Assembly (NCBI GenBank): GCA_030583885.1
Contig: CP129480.1
Coordinates: 2,046,001 to 2,110,000, forward strand
DNA from: Anaerolineales bacterium
GTDB lineage: Bacteria > Chloroflexota > Anaerolineae > Anaerolineales > Villigracilaceae
Direction: 5' to 3'
Length of the DNA stretch: 64,000 bases
Part shown: in pieces, positions 51,874 through 60,221 of the stretch
How the letters are laid out: every line of letters starts with the position of its first letter
Numbering within the stretch: position 1 is the first letter of the stretch
The notes under the pieces: generated by a model
What the model saw: the letters and a program-made list of their open reading frames with translations, nothing else
Told to the model about the DNA's origin: nothing
Databases searched by the model: none
Position numbers and translations under genes: made by a program

Positions 51874-52338
51874 ATGCCGAAAAACCAACGCACCTTTTTT
51901 ATCGTCATGGGGGCATTCCAAATCTTTGTCATTTCGGTCATGGGTGGCTGGATATTGCTGGATGCGTGCAAAGCTATCCAAGCCGTCAGCCTGCAACCCA
52001 TCCGTCAATTCCTGCTGGAACCCATCGTGTGGCACAAGATTGGCGAAATTTTCCTTGTTTTTCCTGTCGGCATCGCTTTTGCTGGTTTTTACATTTTCTG
52101 GCGTTCCGATTTACGCTTATAATTTCTGCGAATCGCAACTCCGATCATGATTACCGGCGGGGTATTCAACTTGTTTGCATCCTGGGGGTATTCACAAAAA
52201 CCGCAAACAGAATTCGCCAGTTTTATGGTTTATTTTGCCTTCATCCTGTTTCTTGCCAGCCTGCTACTATCCTTTGTGCTGAAATGGGTTCACCTTAAAA
52301 GAGCCCGGGTGGAAGCCAAAACAAACTCACCAACATAA
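51874..52338 (+). pseudogene. Four-helix membrane protein split by an in-frame stop
   Basis: ATG 51874 (SD GAAAGGAA) opens a frame with FFIVMGAFQIFVISVMGGWI and FLVFPVGIAFAGFYIFW. A TAA at 52120-52122 interrupts it, and the same frame continues directly with FLRIATPIMITGGVFNLFAS and FMVYFAFILFLASLLLSFVL to 52338. Read through, the product would be a 154-residue membrane protein. Either the gene is recently broken, or the base is wrong, or two tiny proteins are made (the second from ATG 52147). Confidence 0.5.
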
Positions 52339-52411
52339 CATAACCTTACGTACGACCCAGGAAAGGACGTTCTAAGAACGCAATCCTTCGAGATTGCGCT
52401 AGGTGCATAAA

Positions 52412-52621
52412 ATGTCAAAACGCTATCTGCTTTCAACTGCCCTGGCAATATTAGTCATCACAATCTCGGCTCTCTTTTTTGACGCAGGTGGGTTAATTTC
52501 GTATGGGCTAATCATTGCAAGTGTTTGGGGTGCAATTGCTATTCTGGCAGTTTGGTTAATGAATAAGACTGCGCTCAGAAAGATATTGCGTGGGCAGCGC
52601 GGCGGGCAACCGTTACGCTAG
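52412..52621 (+). pseudogene. Truncated paralogue of the DUF6624-like gene at 39748
   Basis: 69 residues. MSKRYLLSTALAILVITISA, LFFDAGGLISYGLIIASVWG and AIAILAVWL align with MSRRYPFILALSMAAISILA, FFFEATGLISYGLIIVSVWS and AIAIAAVWV of the protein at 39748. The C-terminal domain is missing and the sequence ends in an unrelated basic tail (LRGQRGGQPLR). Whether it is still translated is unclear. Confidence 0.55.
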
Positions 52622-52656
52622 GACACAAATCCGCTGGAGGATACTTGGCACCATCA

Positions 52657-53562
52657 ATGCCAAACCGAAAAAACCGCTTCACATACTGGCTTCGCCTGCT
52701 CACAGTTGGCCTGCTTGCGTTTTATATTCTCTTCATCCTCGCCTTTTCCTGGATCGGCGCAGACCAGATGATAAAACCGGCCCATCATTCGGTCTGTTGC
52801 GAGACGCCTGAACGCTTTGGCGCGGCGTATGAAGATGTTACACTCATGACAGCCGATGGCGTTCAACTATCCGGCTGGTACATTCCTTCCCAAAACGGCG
52901 CGGCGATCATCCTGCTGCATGGCTACGGCGGCGACCGAACCGGCTCGCTCACCAATGCCGAAATGCTCCACCGGCACGGGTTCGGCATCCTGCTCTACGA
53001 CCAGCGCGCCAGCGGCGAGAGCCAGGGCGAAACCCTTTCCTGGGGTTGGCGCGATGTCGCCGACGTGGAATCTGCCCTGGACTTCCTGCGAAGCCGTCCT
53101 GATGTCACCGTTCCACAGTACGGAATCATGGGCTGCTCCACCGGCGCGGAAATCGCCGTCGGGGCCGGGGCGCAGTTCGAGGAGATTGGCGCGGTCGTTG
53201 CGGACGGTCTTCTGTATACATCCATCCGCGACACTTTGCCGCCGCATGATTTCAAAGATTGGCTGGGCTGGCCCGTCTATCCCTTGTTTATTACCTTCAT
53301 GGAATGGCGCAGCGGCGCATCCGCGCCTCTCTCGCTGACAGAAGCCGTCGCGCAAATCGCGCCGCGTCCGCTCTTGTTGATTGCGGCGGAGAAGGATGGC
53401 TACGAACAATGGCGCAGCGAAGGCTATTACCGGGCGGCGGCCCAGCCCAAAGAATACTGGGTGGTGGAAGGCGCAGCCCATTGCGGCGGCCCTGCTGCGC
53501 AGCCGGAAGCCTATGAAGCGCGTATCGTTTCGTTTTTTGGACAGGCTTTGTTTGAACCATAG
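52657..53562 (+). CDS. Alpha/beta hydrolase, membrane-anchored
   Basis: 301 residues from ATG 52657 (TTG 52645 possible, with SD GGAGG a few bases before). An N-terminal transmembrane helix (LLAFYILFILAFSWIG) precedes an alpha/beta-hydrolase core. The oxyanion region is AAIILLHGYGGDRTGS, with YDQRASGESQG and nucleophile elbow IMGCSTGAE (Ser). An Asp candidate lies in LLLIAAEKDGYEQW and a His in GAAHCGG. Probably an esterase or peptidase facing the cell envelope. The RDD gene follows 13 bases later. Confidence 0.8.
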   Translation: MPNRKNRFTYWLRLLTVGLLAFYILFILAFSWIGADQMIKPAHHSVCCETPERFGAAYEDVTLMTADGVQLSGWYIPSQNGAAIILLHGYGGDRTGSLTNAEMLHRHGFGILLYDQRASGESQGETLSWGWRDVADVESALDFLRSRPDVTVPQYGIMGCSTGAEIAVGAGAQFEEIGAVVADGLLYTSIRDTLPPHDFKDWLGWPVYPLFITFMEWRSGASAPLSLTEAVAQIAPRPLLLIAAEKDGYEQWRSEGYYRAAAQPKEYWVVEGAAHCGGPAAQPEAYEARIVSFFGQALFEP

Positions 53563-53575
53563 TTGAGTGAATCGC

Positions 53576-54124
53576 ATGAAAACTGCCCCCATTTCCCGCC
53601 GTATCCTGGCTTACCTGATTGACAGCCTGATTGCCTTTCTTGTATTCGTCCTGGCGGCGCAACTGCTGGTTTTTGTCCCCTTGCGCCACCTGCTTATCGG
53701 CTCGGAAGATTGGTTCAGGTCGGGCTGGAACACCCAGGCTTACACCCTGCTGACCATGTCGCTCCCAACCTGGCTATATTTTGCGTTATCTGAAATTTCT
53801 CCTCGGGGAGGAACGCTTGGAAAACGCCTGCTCAACCTGAAAACGGTGACAAAAGGGTCGCAAGGCAAAATGACCTTGCCCCAATCGCTGGCTCGGACGC
53901 TGGTCAAGTTGTTGCCCTGGGAAATGGCGCACCTCGCCAACAACCTGCCCATGCCCATGTGGTACGACCCAGACCCCGGCTTTCGGGTTGCCTTCCTGCT
54001 CTCGCCCATCTTGGTGTCAGTGTACATCGCCCTGACATTTTTGACCAAAGAGAGACAAAGCCTGCACGACCTGGCAGCCCGGACAGTTGTCTTGCATCTG
54101 TTTACAAAGGAGAGTGCTCGATGA
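53576..54124 (+). CDS. RDD-family membrane protein
   Basis: 182 residues. RRILAYLIDSLIAFLVFVLA opens the RDD domain (R..A.liD.l), followed by further helices and SPRGGTLGKRLLNLKTVTK, the family's central G.T.GK...g..vv motif, and LHDLAARTVVL at the end. RDD proteins are membrane proteins with suggested transport or ion-related roles. Its stop overlaps the ATG of the next gene. Confidence 0.78.
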   Translation: MKTAPISRRILAYLIDSLIAFLVFVLAAQLLVFVPLRHLLIGSEDWFRSGWNTQAYTLLTMSLPTWLYFALSEISPRGGTLGKRLLNLKTVTKGSQGKMTLPQSLARTLVKLLPWEMAHLANNLPMPMWYDPDPGFRVAFLLSPILVSVYIALTFLTKERQSLHDLAARTVVLHLFTKESAR

Positions 54125-55203
54125 TTAACAGGCTCTTGCGAATCTTGATTTACATTCTTTTGTTTGCAGCCATTCCCATCGGGGGGCTTCTTCCTGTACC
54201 CGACCTGGGTAAAGTATCAGGTTGTTGAAACCTACACTTTTTTACCAAAGCAAGCAGGGGATGAAGTTTGGTTGGTAGCGATGCGTCCGAAAAACAACGC
54301 TTACCAGCGCATTGAAAATATCAACATCCAATGGAGCGGACAGGTTTTTGATCAACAACACGATGGAATTGAAACAATCTTCTTTGAGCGTGTTTCGGTC
54401 GATGCCGAAGCCTTTGAAGCTCAACTCATCTATAATGTCGCTTTGCTACAGGGGCATACGGTTTGGCAAGCCCCGATTGAAGAAAAACATACACGCGCAC
54501 AGAAATACATCGAATCGGATGCATCCCAACTGACGCGCGCCGCGAAAAACATTTGCACTGAACAAAACGGCGATTGGCCTTACCGGATCTTCTCTTTCAC
54601 TGCCAGCCATCTCTCCTTGCCGCAAGGAACCTGTATTGGCGGCGAACCATCTGCCCTGGACGCCTATGATTCGCAGGTTGGCGTGTGCGGAGCATTTGCA
54701 AACTTAATGACTGCGCTGGCTCGCGCCTGTAATACTCCGGCAAAGTCAATCAGCGGGCTGTCAATGCCGTTGTTTTTACCGCCCTGGCTGGCAACTTCCA
54801 GCACATGGAATCATCCCGGCGGCGCTCACGCCTGGGTGGAAATCCACACAAGCGAGGGCTGGACAATTGCCGACCCCAGTTGGGCATCGGGAGTGCCATT
54901 TGCCCGTTTCTGGTTCGGGCGCAGTTCAGGGCAATATCTGTCTTACGGTGAAGTTGGCGGACATGATCATGTATATGAGGAAATACTTGAATGGGGCAAA
55001 AAACGTGGGGGTATCATTGGCGCAATGTCGGCCCCGCTTAAGTTTGTTGCCATTAGCAATAACGACTCTATGGCGGTTATCCCATCTGTAACGGTCAAAA
55101 AATACGGGATGACCGCTGGTTTTTTGCGGCTGGCTCTTACCTCCTTCTCTTGATCCTGACGAACCGGATTAAAAAATATTACCGCCAGAGCGAGAAGAAA
55201 TAA
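54121..55203 (+). pseudogene. Transglutaminase-like exported protein with two frameshifts
   Basis: ATG 54121 overlaps the RDD stop and begins a signal/anchor (INRLLRILIYILLFAAIPI). Within the run of six G at about 54180 the sense moves to the frame that reads FFLYPTWVKYQVVETYTFLP. The long middle part contains a transglutaminase core: VGVCGAFANLMTALARACNT (Cys), HPGGAHAWVEIH (His) and GWTIADPSW (Asp). Near the run of six T at 55120 the sense moves again, giving GSYLLLLILTNRIKKYYRQ and a basic tail ending at 55203. Both shifts are at homopolymers, so sequencing error is as likely as real decay. Confidence 0.65.
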
Positions 55204-55210
55204 CCCCACA

Positions 55211-55762
55211 ATGAATCATAACCCTGAAACCCAACCCCTCGACCCCTTCGCCCGCCTGGCGTCCACCTTCCGCCGCGATATTCCCACCTTTCGCGCCGAA
55301 GCGCGTATCAATCGGGTCAACGACGTTTTATGTGCGCTGATTAGCCTGCCGCTGGCAATTGCAGTTGTGATCTGGCTGGTGCGCGTCAGCGATTGGACCC
55401 TGATCCTGCAAAACTGGCATCTGCTCCCGCTGGTCATCGCGCTCATTGTCCTGCTCAGCCGCTGGAACTTCTTACTCATCACCGACCTGGGCGCGCGCGG
55501 CGGGGGCATATACGGCAACGTCAACAGCAGCCTTGACAGCGTCATCCGCTGGTCTGCGGTGTTTGTGCTTGGTCCAACCGTTTTATGGTTCGTCGTGCCG
55601 GTAGAATTGGGATTGCTGGCAATGCACATCTTAAAAATCCCCGCCGCGGCAGACCGCAACTGGCGGCTTGCCCAAAGTTTTACACTAACCATCGCCGGAC
55701 TCACCCTCGCGCCGCTGGTCGCCTTCTCTGCCTATACCGCCATTTATCCAATGTTTATTTAA
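55211..55762 (+). CDS. Membrane protein of unknown function
   Basis: 183 residues. A soluble N-terminus (PFARLASTFRRDIPTFRAEA) precedes four hydrophobic helices (LCALISLPLAIAVVIWLVRV, LLPLVIALIVLLS, WSAVFVLGPTVLWFVVPVEL, FTLTIAGLTLAPLVAFSAYT). It follows the transglutaminase-like gene closely and may belong to the same set with the hydrolase and RDD genes. Confidence 0.55.
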   Translation: MNHNPETQPLDPFARLASTFRRDIPTFRAEARINRVNDVLCALISLPLAIAVVIWLVRVSDWTLILQNWHLLPLVIALIVLLSRWNFLLITDLGARGGGIYGNVNSSLDSVIRWSAVFVLGPTVLWFVVPVELGLLAMHILKIPAAADRNWRLAQSFTLTIAGLTLAPLVAFSAYTAIYPMFI

Positions 55763-55782
55763 TTCGTCCATAAGGACGCGGT

Positions 55783-55791
55783 GTTGGGCAG
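55783..55791 (-). repeat. attC-like left end of the minus-strand CPBP cassette
   Basis: On the minus strand CTGCCCAAC (RYYYAAC type) just after the stop of the CPBP gene at 55795. The matching right box lies at 56476-56482 upstream of the gene. Confidence 0.4.
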
Positions 55792-55794
55792 TTT

Positions 55795-56448
55795 TTATGC
55801 TAACAGCGCCATAATAACCAAAGGCAAATCTATGACCACATGAACGATTATCACAAAGAATACATTTCGTTGCCAAAAGTATAAACCAGTAAGAATCATT
55901 CCTAATGGAACGACCACGCCAACGATGTGAGCAATATTCCATCCCGTAGCGTGAACAGCCACAAAAAATACTAGACTAATCAACCCGCTTATCCACTTAT
56001 TGCCTGTAACTTCTAATAATCGCTCTAGAGAATAGCCACGAAACAAAATTTCTTCCGTTATGCCCGCTGTTATTACACTTAAGAATAATATCCACCAAGA
56101 ATAATTTGACACGACTTGTGTTACCGTTCCTGAATTCGATGGTGGGAAAATCGCGCTGACCAACAAAGTAAGCACGGGTACTAACAGCGATAACAAGACA
56201 CCGAACCCAATTGCCATCAGTGCCGATTTCCAAGATAAAGAGTTCCATCCAATTGTGGTCAATGGCAAGTTCTCAGTTTTTCGCGTGAAAACCAGCACCG
56301 CAAAAGCCAGTCCCCAAAAAACACCAAAGCCCACCAAGGTAGAAAGTGGCTCATTGACATTAGGTTTGATAAACATCGGGCTGATGAACAAAACGAAAAC
56401 TACGGGGACAGCCAGAGATAAACTTAATCCGAGAATCTTTTTTTGCAT
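55795..56448 (-). CDS. CPBP-family intramembrane metalloprotease 4
   Basis: 217 residues on the minus strand from ATG 56448. Motifs TEEILFRGYSLERLL (EExxxR), VFFVAVHATGW (H) and IIVHVVIDL. About six to seven transmembrane helices. The gene is the only minus-strand one among the plus-strand accessory genes and is framed by attC-like boxes oriented with it. This suggests independent insertion or inversion. Confidence 0.83.
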   Translation of the reverse strand: MQKKILGLSLSLAVPVVFVLFISPMFIKPNVNEPLSTLVGFGVFWGLAFAVLVFTRKTENLPLTTIGWNSLSWKSALMAIGFGVLLSLLVPVLTLLVSAIFPPSNSGTVTQVVSNYSWWILFLSVITAGITEEILFRGYSLERLLEVTGNKWISGLISLVFFVAVHATGWNIAHIVGVVVPLGMILTGLYFWQRNVFFVIIVHVVIDLPLVIMALLA

Positions 56449-56475
56449 ATTGATAACTATCCTTTGCAAGGAACA

Positions 56476-56499
56476 GCCCAACGAGACTGTCGAAAAACC
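56476..56499 (-). mobile_element. End of a third miniature element beside an attC-like core
   Basis: GCCCAACGA (complement of TCGTTGGGC) is followed by GACTGTCGAAAAACC, the same element end at the same place in the core as in copies 1 and 2. The rest of the element is absent; sequence beyond 56500 differs. Confidence 0.5.
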
Positions 56500-56821
56500 A
56501 TATTTTCAGACAGAGCGCGAGGCGGATGGCGGGTCAAGCGCTCGATTTTCACTCTGACCGGGACAAAACGGGGCAGGGCGGGCTTAGATCAGCGCCCCAA
56601 AGGTGTGGTAAGGTTTGGGTAAAAACAGGTGGTAACGGTTGGGGTGTAAAATGACAACCCCTTCCAACCTAATTACTTTTGAGCGGTTTCCGCCCAAACT
56701 CCCAAATCCAATTGGGACTTTTGCCGGAAAGGATTAAGGTCGAGTGAGCAGATTATACAATCCTCTCTCCACAAGGTCAACATGGAACAAAACCAGCCCT
56801 GCAAACTCATGAATCAGCCGC
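56500..56821. other. Intergenic region at the end of the cassette zone
   Basis: No gene seen. It contains two related G/T-rich motifs, GGTTTGGGTAAAA (56610-56622) and GGTTGGGGTGTAAAA (56638-56652), and an imperfect inverted pair GGGGTGT/ACAACCCC (56642-56665). These could be recombinase or regulatory sites for the gene that ends at 56822, but nothing decides it. Confidence 0.35.
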
Positions 56822-57787
56822 CTAAAAAATAGATTTATTATCCAAGCTTTCAGCGGCATTCCGCTTATCCTCATCCTTGGAAGAACCGTATCGCAGCGCC
56901 ATTTCGAGCGAATGACCCATGAGAGCAGCAGCTGTCTTGGGGTGGACGCCGCTGTGCATCAGCATGTAGGCGTAGGTATGCCGCAGCGTGTGGGGGGTGA
57001 CATTCACCCCGCAACGTTTGGATGCATCAACGAGCATGTTTTGTATCGTCCGTTGGGTGAGGCGTGAAAATGATCGCTTCAATTCAATGAACAGGGCATC
57101 GTCCCTGGCAGGGAAGGTCCGCCGCACATCAAGCCAATCCGCCAACGCTTCGCGCACCTGTTTGGGAATGTCCACCTTGCGGGGCTGTCCGCCTTTCCCG
57201 TTGCGGATCAGGATCCAGCCGGAACGGTCTTTCAATGTGACATCATGCACGTCGATATTAACGAGCTCGCTCACGCGAGGACCGGCGTACATCAACGTCA
57301 GCATGATGGCGCGGTCGCGGACGATCAATTTGGGGGCGAGATCGAGTTTACGCTTTCGTTTCGTCTTATTCGTTGTCCGCTCCCAGGGAGTGCGGAATAC
57401 ATATTCCAGCTTCGCGCGTTCCTCGTCGGTCAACCCTCTTGGATCGGGGAGAGGCAGTTTCTCGATCTTCACCTTTTCGGCTGGATTGATTGGCGTTATC
57501 CCGCGCGCGGCGAGGAAGTTTCCGAAAACGCGCATTGATGCCGCGTGCCTGGCAATCGTGGAGATGGCGTACTTCTCCGCGTGCAGGTTCTTGATAAACG
57601 CCTCGATGACCGCCTTGTTGAGCAGGTGCGGTTCGGTTTGGAGCAGGGGGATGGTCAATTCCACACCTCTCTCATCCTTCGTCCACGCCAGGAATTTCCG
57701 CGCGTCGCTCATGTATCCTTTGACTGAGACTGCGCCATTCTTATCTGTCAGATAACGCTCGAAGTGCTGCATCAGATCATTGGACAT
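56822..57787 (-). CDS. Tyrosine recombinase (XerC/D-like integrase)
   Basis: 321 residues, the full length of phage-type or Xer recombinases. The N-terminal core-binding domain (about 5-110) is followed by the catalytic domain. Visible catalytic residues are Arg in YAGPRVSELVNID, Lys in RNGKGGQPRKVDI, HxxR in TPHTLRHTYAYM, His/Trp-region GHSLEM and the nucleophile Tyr in ALRYGSS. No IntI-specific insert is seen. It overlaps the small gene upstream by 11 bases and lies near a dif-like palindrome. It could integrate the element or shuffle sites. Confidence 0.9.
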   Translation of the reverse strand: MSNDLMQHFERYLTDKNGAVSVKGYMSDARKFLAWTKDERGVELTIPLLQTEPHLLNKAVIEAFIKNLHAEKYAISTIARHAASMRVFGNFLAARGITPINPAEKVKIEKLPLPDPRGLTDEERAKLEYVFRTPWERTTNKTKRKRKLDLAPKLIVRDRAIMLTLMYAGPRVSELVNIDVHDVTLKDRSGWILIRNGKGGQPRKVDIPKQVREALADWLDVRRTFPARDDALFIELKRSFSRLTQRTIQNMLVDASKRCGVNVTPHTLRHTYAYMLMHSGVHPKTAAALMGHSLEMALRYGSSKDEDKRNAAESLDNKSIF

Positions 57788-58034
57788 TTATCCGGCCTTC
57801 CGCAATTGCAAATACGATGAGCACGGCGATCCACACGACCGCGATCAATGCGGCTTTGATTCTGCGCTGTTTTTCGTGTTCCATGAACATTGCACTCAAG
57901 AAACGGATGGCGTTGATTCGTTCCATGCCTTGCGCTTTCGCGAAATGGTCCGCCGTCTCAGCAAGTCCCGACTCTCTTGTTCTCGCAATCAGGGCTTTAA
58001 ATTCCTCGTCAACTTGTTTCTGGTCGTAGTCCAT
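57777..58034 (-). CDS. Small membrane protein coupled to the recombinase
   Basis: 85 residues. A charged helical N-terminus (YDQKQVDEEFKALIARTRES, FAKAQGMERINAIRFLSAMF) is followed by one transmembrane helix (IKAALIAVVWIAVLIVFAIA). It overlaps the recombinase start, so the two are co-translated. No family recognised. Confidence 0.55.
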   Translation of the reverse strand: MDYDQKQVDEEFKALIARTRESGLAETADHFAKAQGMERINAIRFLSAMFMEHEKQRRIKAALIAVVWIAVLIVFAIAEGRINVQ

Positions 58035-58114
58035 GTTTCTCTCTTCGGTATTAAACGAAGTAAATTTTCAATCTTAGGCGGGCTTTTTGACCCAATTTCG
58101 AGCCTGATAATATC

Positions 58115-58152
58115 AATATACTTCGTACAAGTCCAGTTGTACGAAGTATATT
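58115..58152. promoter_or_regulatory. dif-like palindrome upstream of the recombinase operon
   Basis: AATATACTTCGTACAA (58115-58130), spacer GTCCAG, TTGTACGAAGTATATT (58137-58152): perfect 16-base arms. The inner 28 bases have the 11-6-11 layout of Xer dif sites; the left arm ACTTCGTACAA agrees with the Bacillus subtilis dif left arm ACTTCCTAGAA at 9 of 11 bases. It stands 81 bases before the start of the small gene. Confidence 0.6.
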
Positions 58153-58180
58153 TTACCACCTTTTCGGAGGAATTAATTGT

Positions 58181-58513
58181 CTATTTTCTTACCACCCCCC
58201 GCAGGAGCGCCCGCTCTATCCTATCTTTACCATACCCTCTCGAAACCACCAGGGCATCGACCCTCATCCCCATCTCCGGTAGGAATTCCGTCACCGGATT
58301 ATAAAAGTTAGCCAATGGTTTACCCGCATCTTGGAAAGAAGTTGTGTCGGTTGATAGATTTTTATCCAATGGTAGCACTACCTCTCCCCACCCAAAAGGC
58401 AGAGATATGGTGTGCACCATGGGGTCATCGCCAGTCTTGGTCAGTCGCCAACCTAGCCAACCTGACGCTATCAAAAGCAACACGAGTAGCACTACCAATG
58501 TCCATTTCTTCAT
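58181..58513 (-). CDS. Short paralogue of the exported protein at 60222, C-terminus lost
   Basis: 110 residues with a membrane anchor (WTLVVLLVLLLIASGWLGW). ISLPFGWGEVVLPLDKN, FYNPVTEFLPEMGMRVDALV and VSRGYGKDRIERALLRGVV align closely with the longer protein at 60222-60863. It stops after GVVRK, where the longer one continues for over 100 residues. Probably a truncated duplicate; it may still be expressed. Confidence 0.6.
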   Translation of the reverse strand: MKKWTLVVLLVLLLIASGWLGWRLTKTGDDPMVHTISLPFGWGEVVLPLDKNLSTDTTSFQDAGKPLANFYNPVTEFLPEMGMRVDALVVSRGYGKDRIERALLRGVVRK

Positions 58514-58629
58514 ATTCCCACTTTAGCAAAAAGCCCCCTGCCAGCTACTCAAAAAATTCCCGCCTAATCTTCATCACTCATGTAGAAAAACACAATCAAA
58601 CCTGGATGTGATAGATTATTACTTTTGCT

Positions 58630-60183
58630 TCAAAAAAAACGCATCATCGAAGCAAAGAGACCGATATCTCCTTTTGTAGGATCCAGTTGTGTCTCAACCA
58701 TTTTTGCACCCGATCCGGCCATTCGCGTCATAAAATCATTATTTTGCAAATCAATTAATCTCAATACCTCATCGGTAACAAGACCTAGGTTACTTTTAGT
58801 TGGATCGTCCCACAGCACTTTCCACTCCTCAGGAGTTCGATCATTCTGACCAAAAGTTTGCACGTTCACCCTCAAAACATCTCCACTAGTCAAATTTGAC
58901 TCCACAAACACCACCATACTATCGCCCGGATCCAGATCCCAAGTCGTCCCTATCGTCACCGTCCCCGTTCCGTCGCCGGCTCTCACCCAATATGCCCGGC
59001 CATTGACCGGCCCATCCATGGGTTTGTACATATTGGCTTCGTTGCCGGAGAGTTCCGGATCTTCGGCAGGCGAGAGCCCCATTTCAAACAAACGGTAGAA
59101 ATAGTCATATCCCTCGCGTCTGGTACTGGTGCGCACCGCCGTATTGTATGGTTTGTAGTCTGTCCCCTCGGCCACGTTGTTTCCCACCACCCCAAAGGTG
59201 CCGGTCATCGCACTCATCCACACCACCCCACTGCTGTCGGCCGTGCCGAACCTATCATATAGCGTCACAAAAGGACTACAGGCTCCCACACAGGTGCCCG
59301 GGATATTGGTAGCCATATTTCCGCCATTGGCCCCTACATCCCCACCCCGAGTCTGCCACCAGGGGATTTGCTGGGTGGTCATATAGAAATCCAAGTCCGC
59401 CGTATTGCCCGTCATGTTCCGGCTATAACTGCCCGATGGCGGACAGGTGGTCAGATAATTCAAGTCGGTTTGATACAAGGTAAACACATTTACCCCCGGT
59501 GCCGTAGCCGTGGCATACGTCCCATCCGCCCCGATACCCACTGTGCCCGTACTATTCAGCCGGATATACGATCCCACTCCCGGCAGGATGCCCCCGCCCG
59601 TCCCGGCCGTACAGTCGCTTCCATCCCAAGTCGCCGACCCCAGGCGCACCGTCCCGGTCACATTGTATGAAGTGGTGCAATCGGCATTGGTCGTACACTG
59701 ATTCACCCCCGCTCCGGGTACACTCACACAGCTGGCCCCAATACACTCCCTATGCGTCGGATCATCGTCTCCCCCACCTCCTCCACCCCCGCCCCCGCCG
59801 GTCGGCGCGCAGTCCCCCCCATAGCAGGGGTCTACGTATCCCGGACATTGGTGCGCATCATCAGAACTCGTACAAACTACTATGGAGTTATCCCTAACAT
59901 CCTCACACGAACCATCAATTTCTTTCCCATATACATCATACTGACAAACCCGTTTGCTACAATCACTAAACGAACACCAGTCACATGATCCGCAAGAGGC
60001 ACACGCCTGGCATGTTTTGGTACACCCATCCGGGGCATCCTTCACTGTCCACTCTCCACACGGCGCCCGACAATACTCCACCACCCCACTACACGACTGC
60101 CCCTGCACCTCCCCCGCCGAAAACATCATCAACCCCACCACTGAAAATAATAAGGCTGCAATTACTGTTTTTATCTTCTGCAT
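58630..60183 (-). CDS. Large Cys-rich exported protein, candidate transfer from another phylum
   Basis: 517 residues from ATG 60183 (TTG 60192 possible). A signal peptide (VIAALLFSVVGLMMFSAG) is followed by a Cys-rich region (CQACASCGSCDWCSFSDCSK), a run of Gly (about 137-146), CIGASCVSVPGAGVNQCTTN and repeated strand domains (YNVTGTVRLGSATWDGSDC). A module with WWQTRGGDVGANGGNMATNI lies in the middle. These phrases resemble exported proteins of Patescibacteria (CPR). It is not recognised as an enzyme; a surface or stalk protein is likely. Confidence 0.6.
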   Translation of the reverse strand: MQKIKTVIAALLFSVVGLMMFSAGEVQGQSCSGVVEYCRAPCGEWTVKDAPDGCTKTCQACASCGSCDWCSFSDCSKRVCQYDVYGKEIDGSCEDVRDNSIVVCTSSDDAHQCPGYVDPCYGGDCAPTGGGGGGGGGGDDDPTHRECIGASCVSVPGAGVNQCTTNADCTTSYNVTGTVRLGSATWDGSDCTAGTGGGILPGVGSYIRLNSTGTVGIGADGTYATATAPGVNVFTLYQTDLNYLTTCPPSGSYSRNMTGNTADLDFYMTTQQIPWWQTRGGDVGANGGNMATNIPGTCVGACSPFVTLYDRFGTADSSGVVWMSAMTGTFGVVGNNVAEGTDYKPYNTAVRTSTRREGYDYFYRLFEMGLSPAEDPELSGNEANMYKPMDGPVNGRAYWVRAGDGTGTVTIGTTWDLDPGDSMVVFVESNLTSGDVLRVNVQTFGQNDRTPEEWKVLWDDPTKSNLGLVTDEVLRLIDLQNNDFMTRMAGSGAKMVETQLDPTKGDIGLFASMMRFF

Positions 60184-60221
60184 ACTGCCCAATACTAAAT
60201 ACTAACTACCAAATACTCGCT

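Noticed and set aside
56822..57787. Integron integrase (IntI) for the cassette array
   Set aside because: It is a complete tyrosine recombinase but I see no IntI-specific insert and no attI-like site with the first cassette beside it; it is better described as Xer/phage type. A weak link to the array cannot be excluded.
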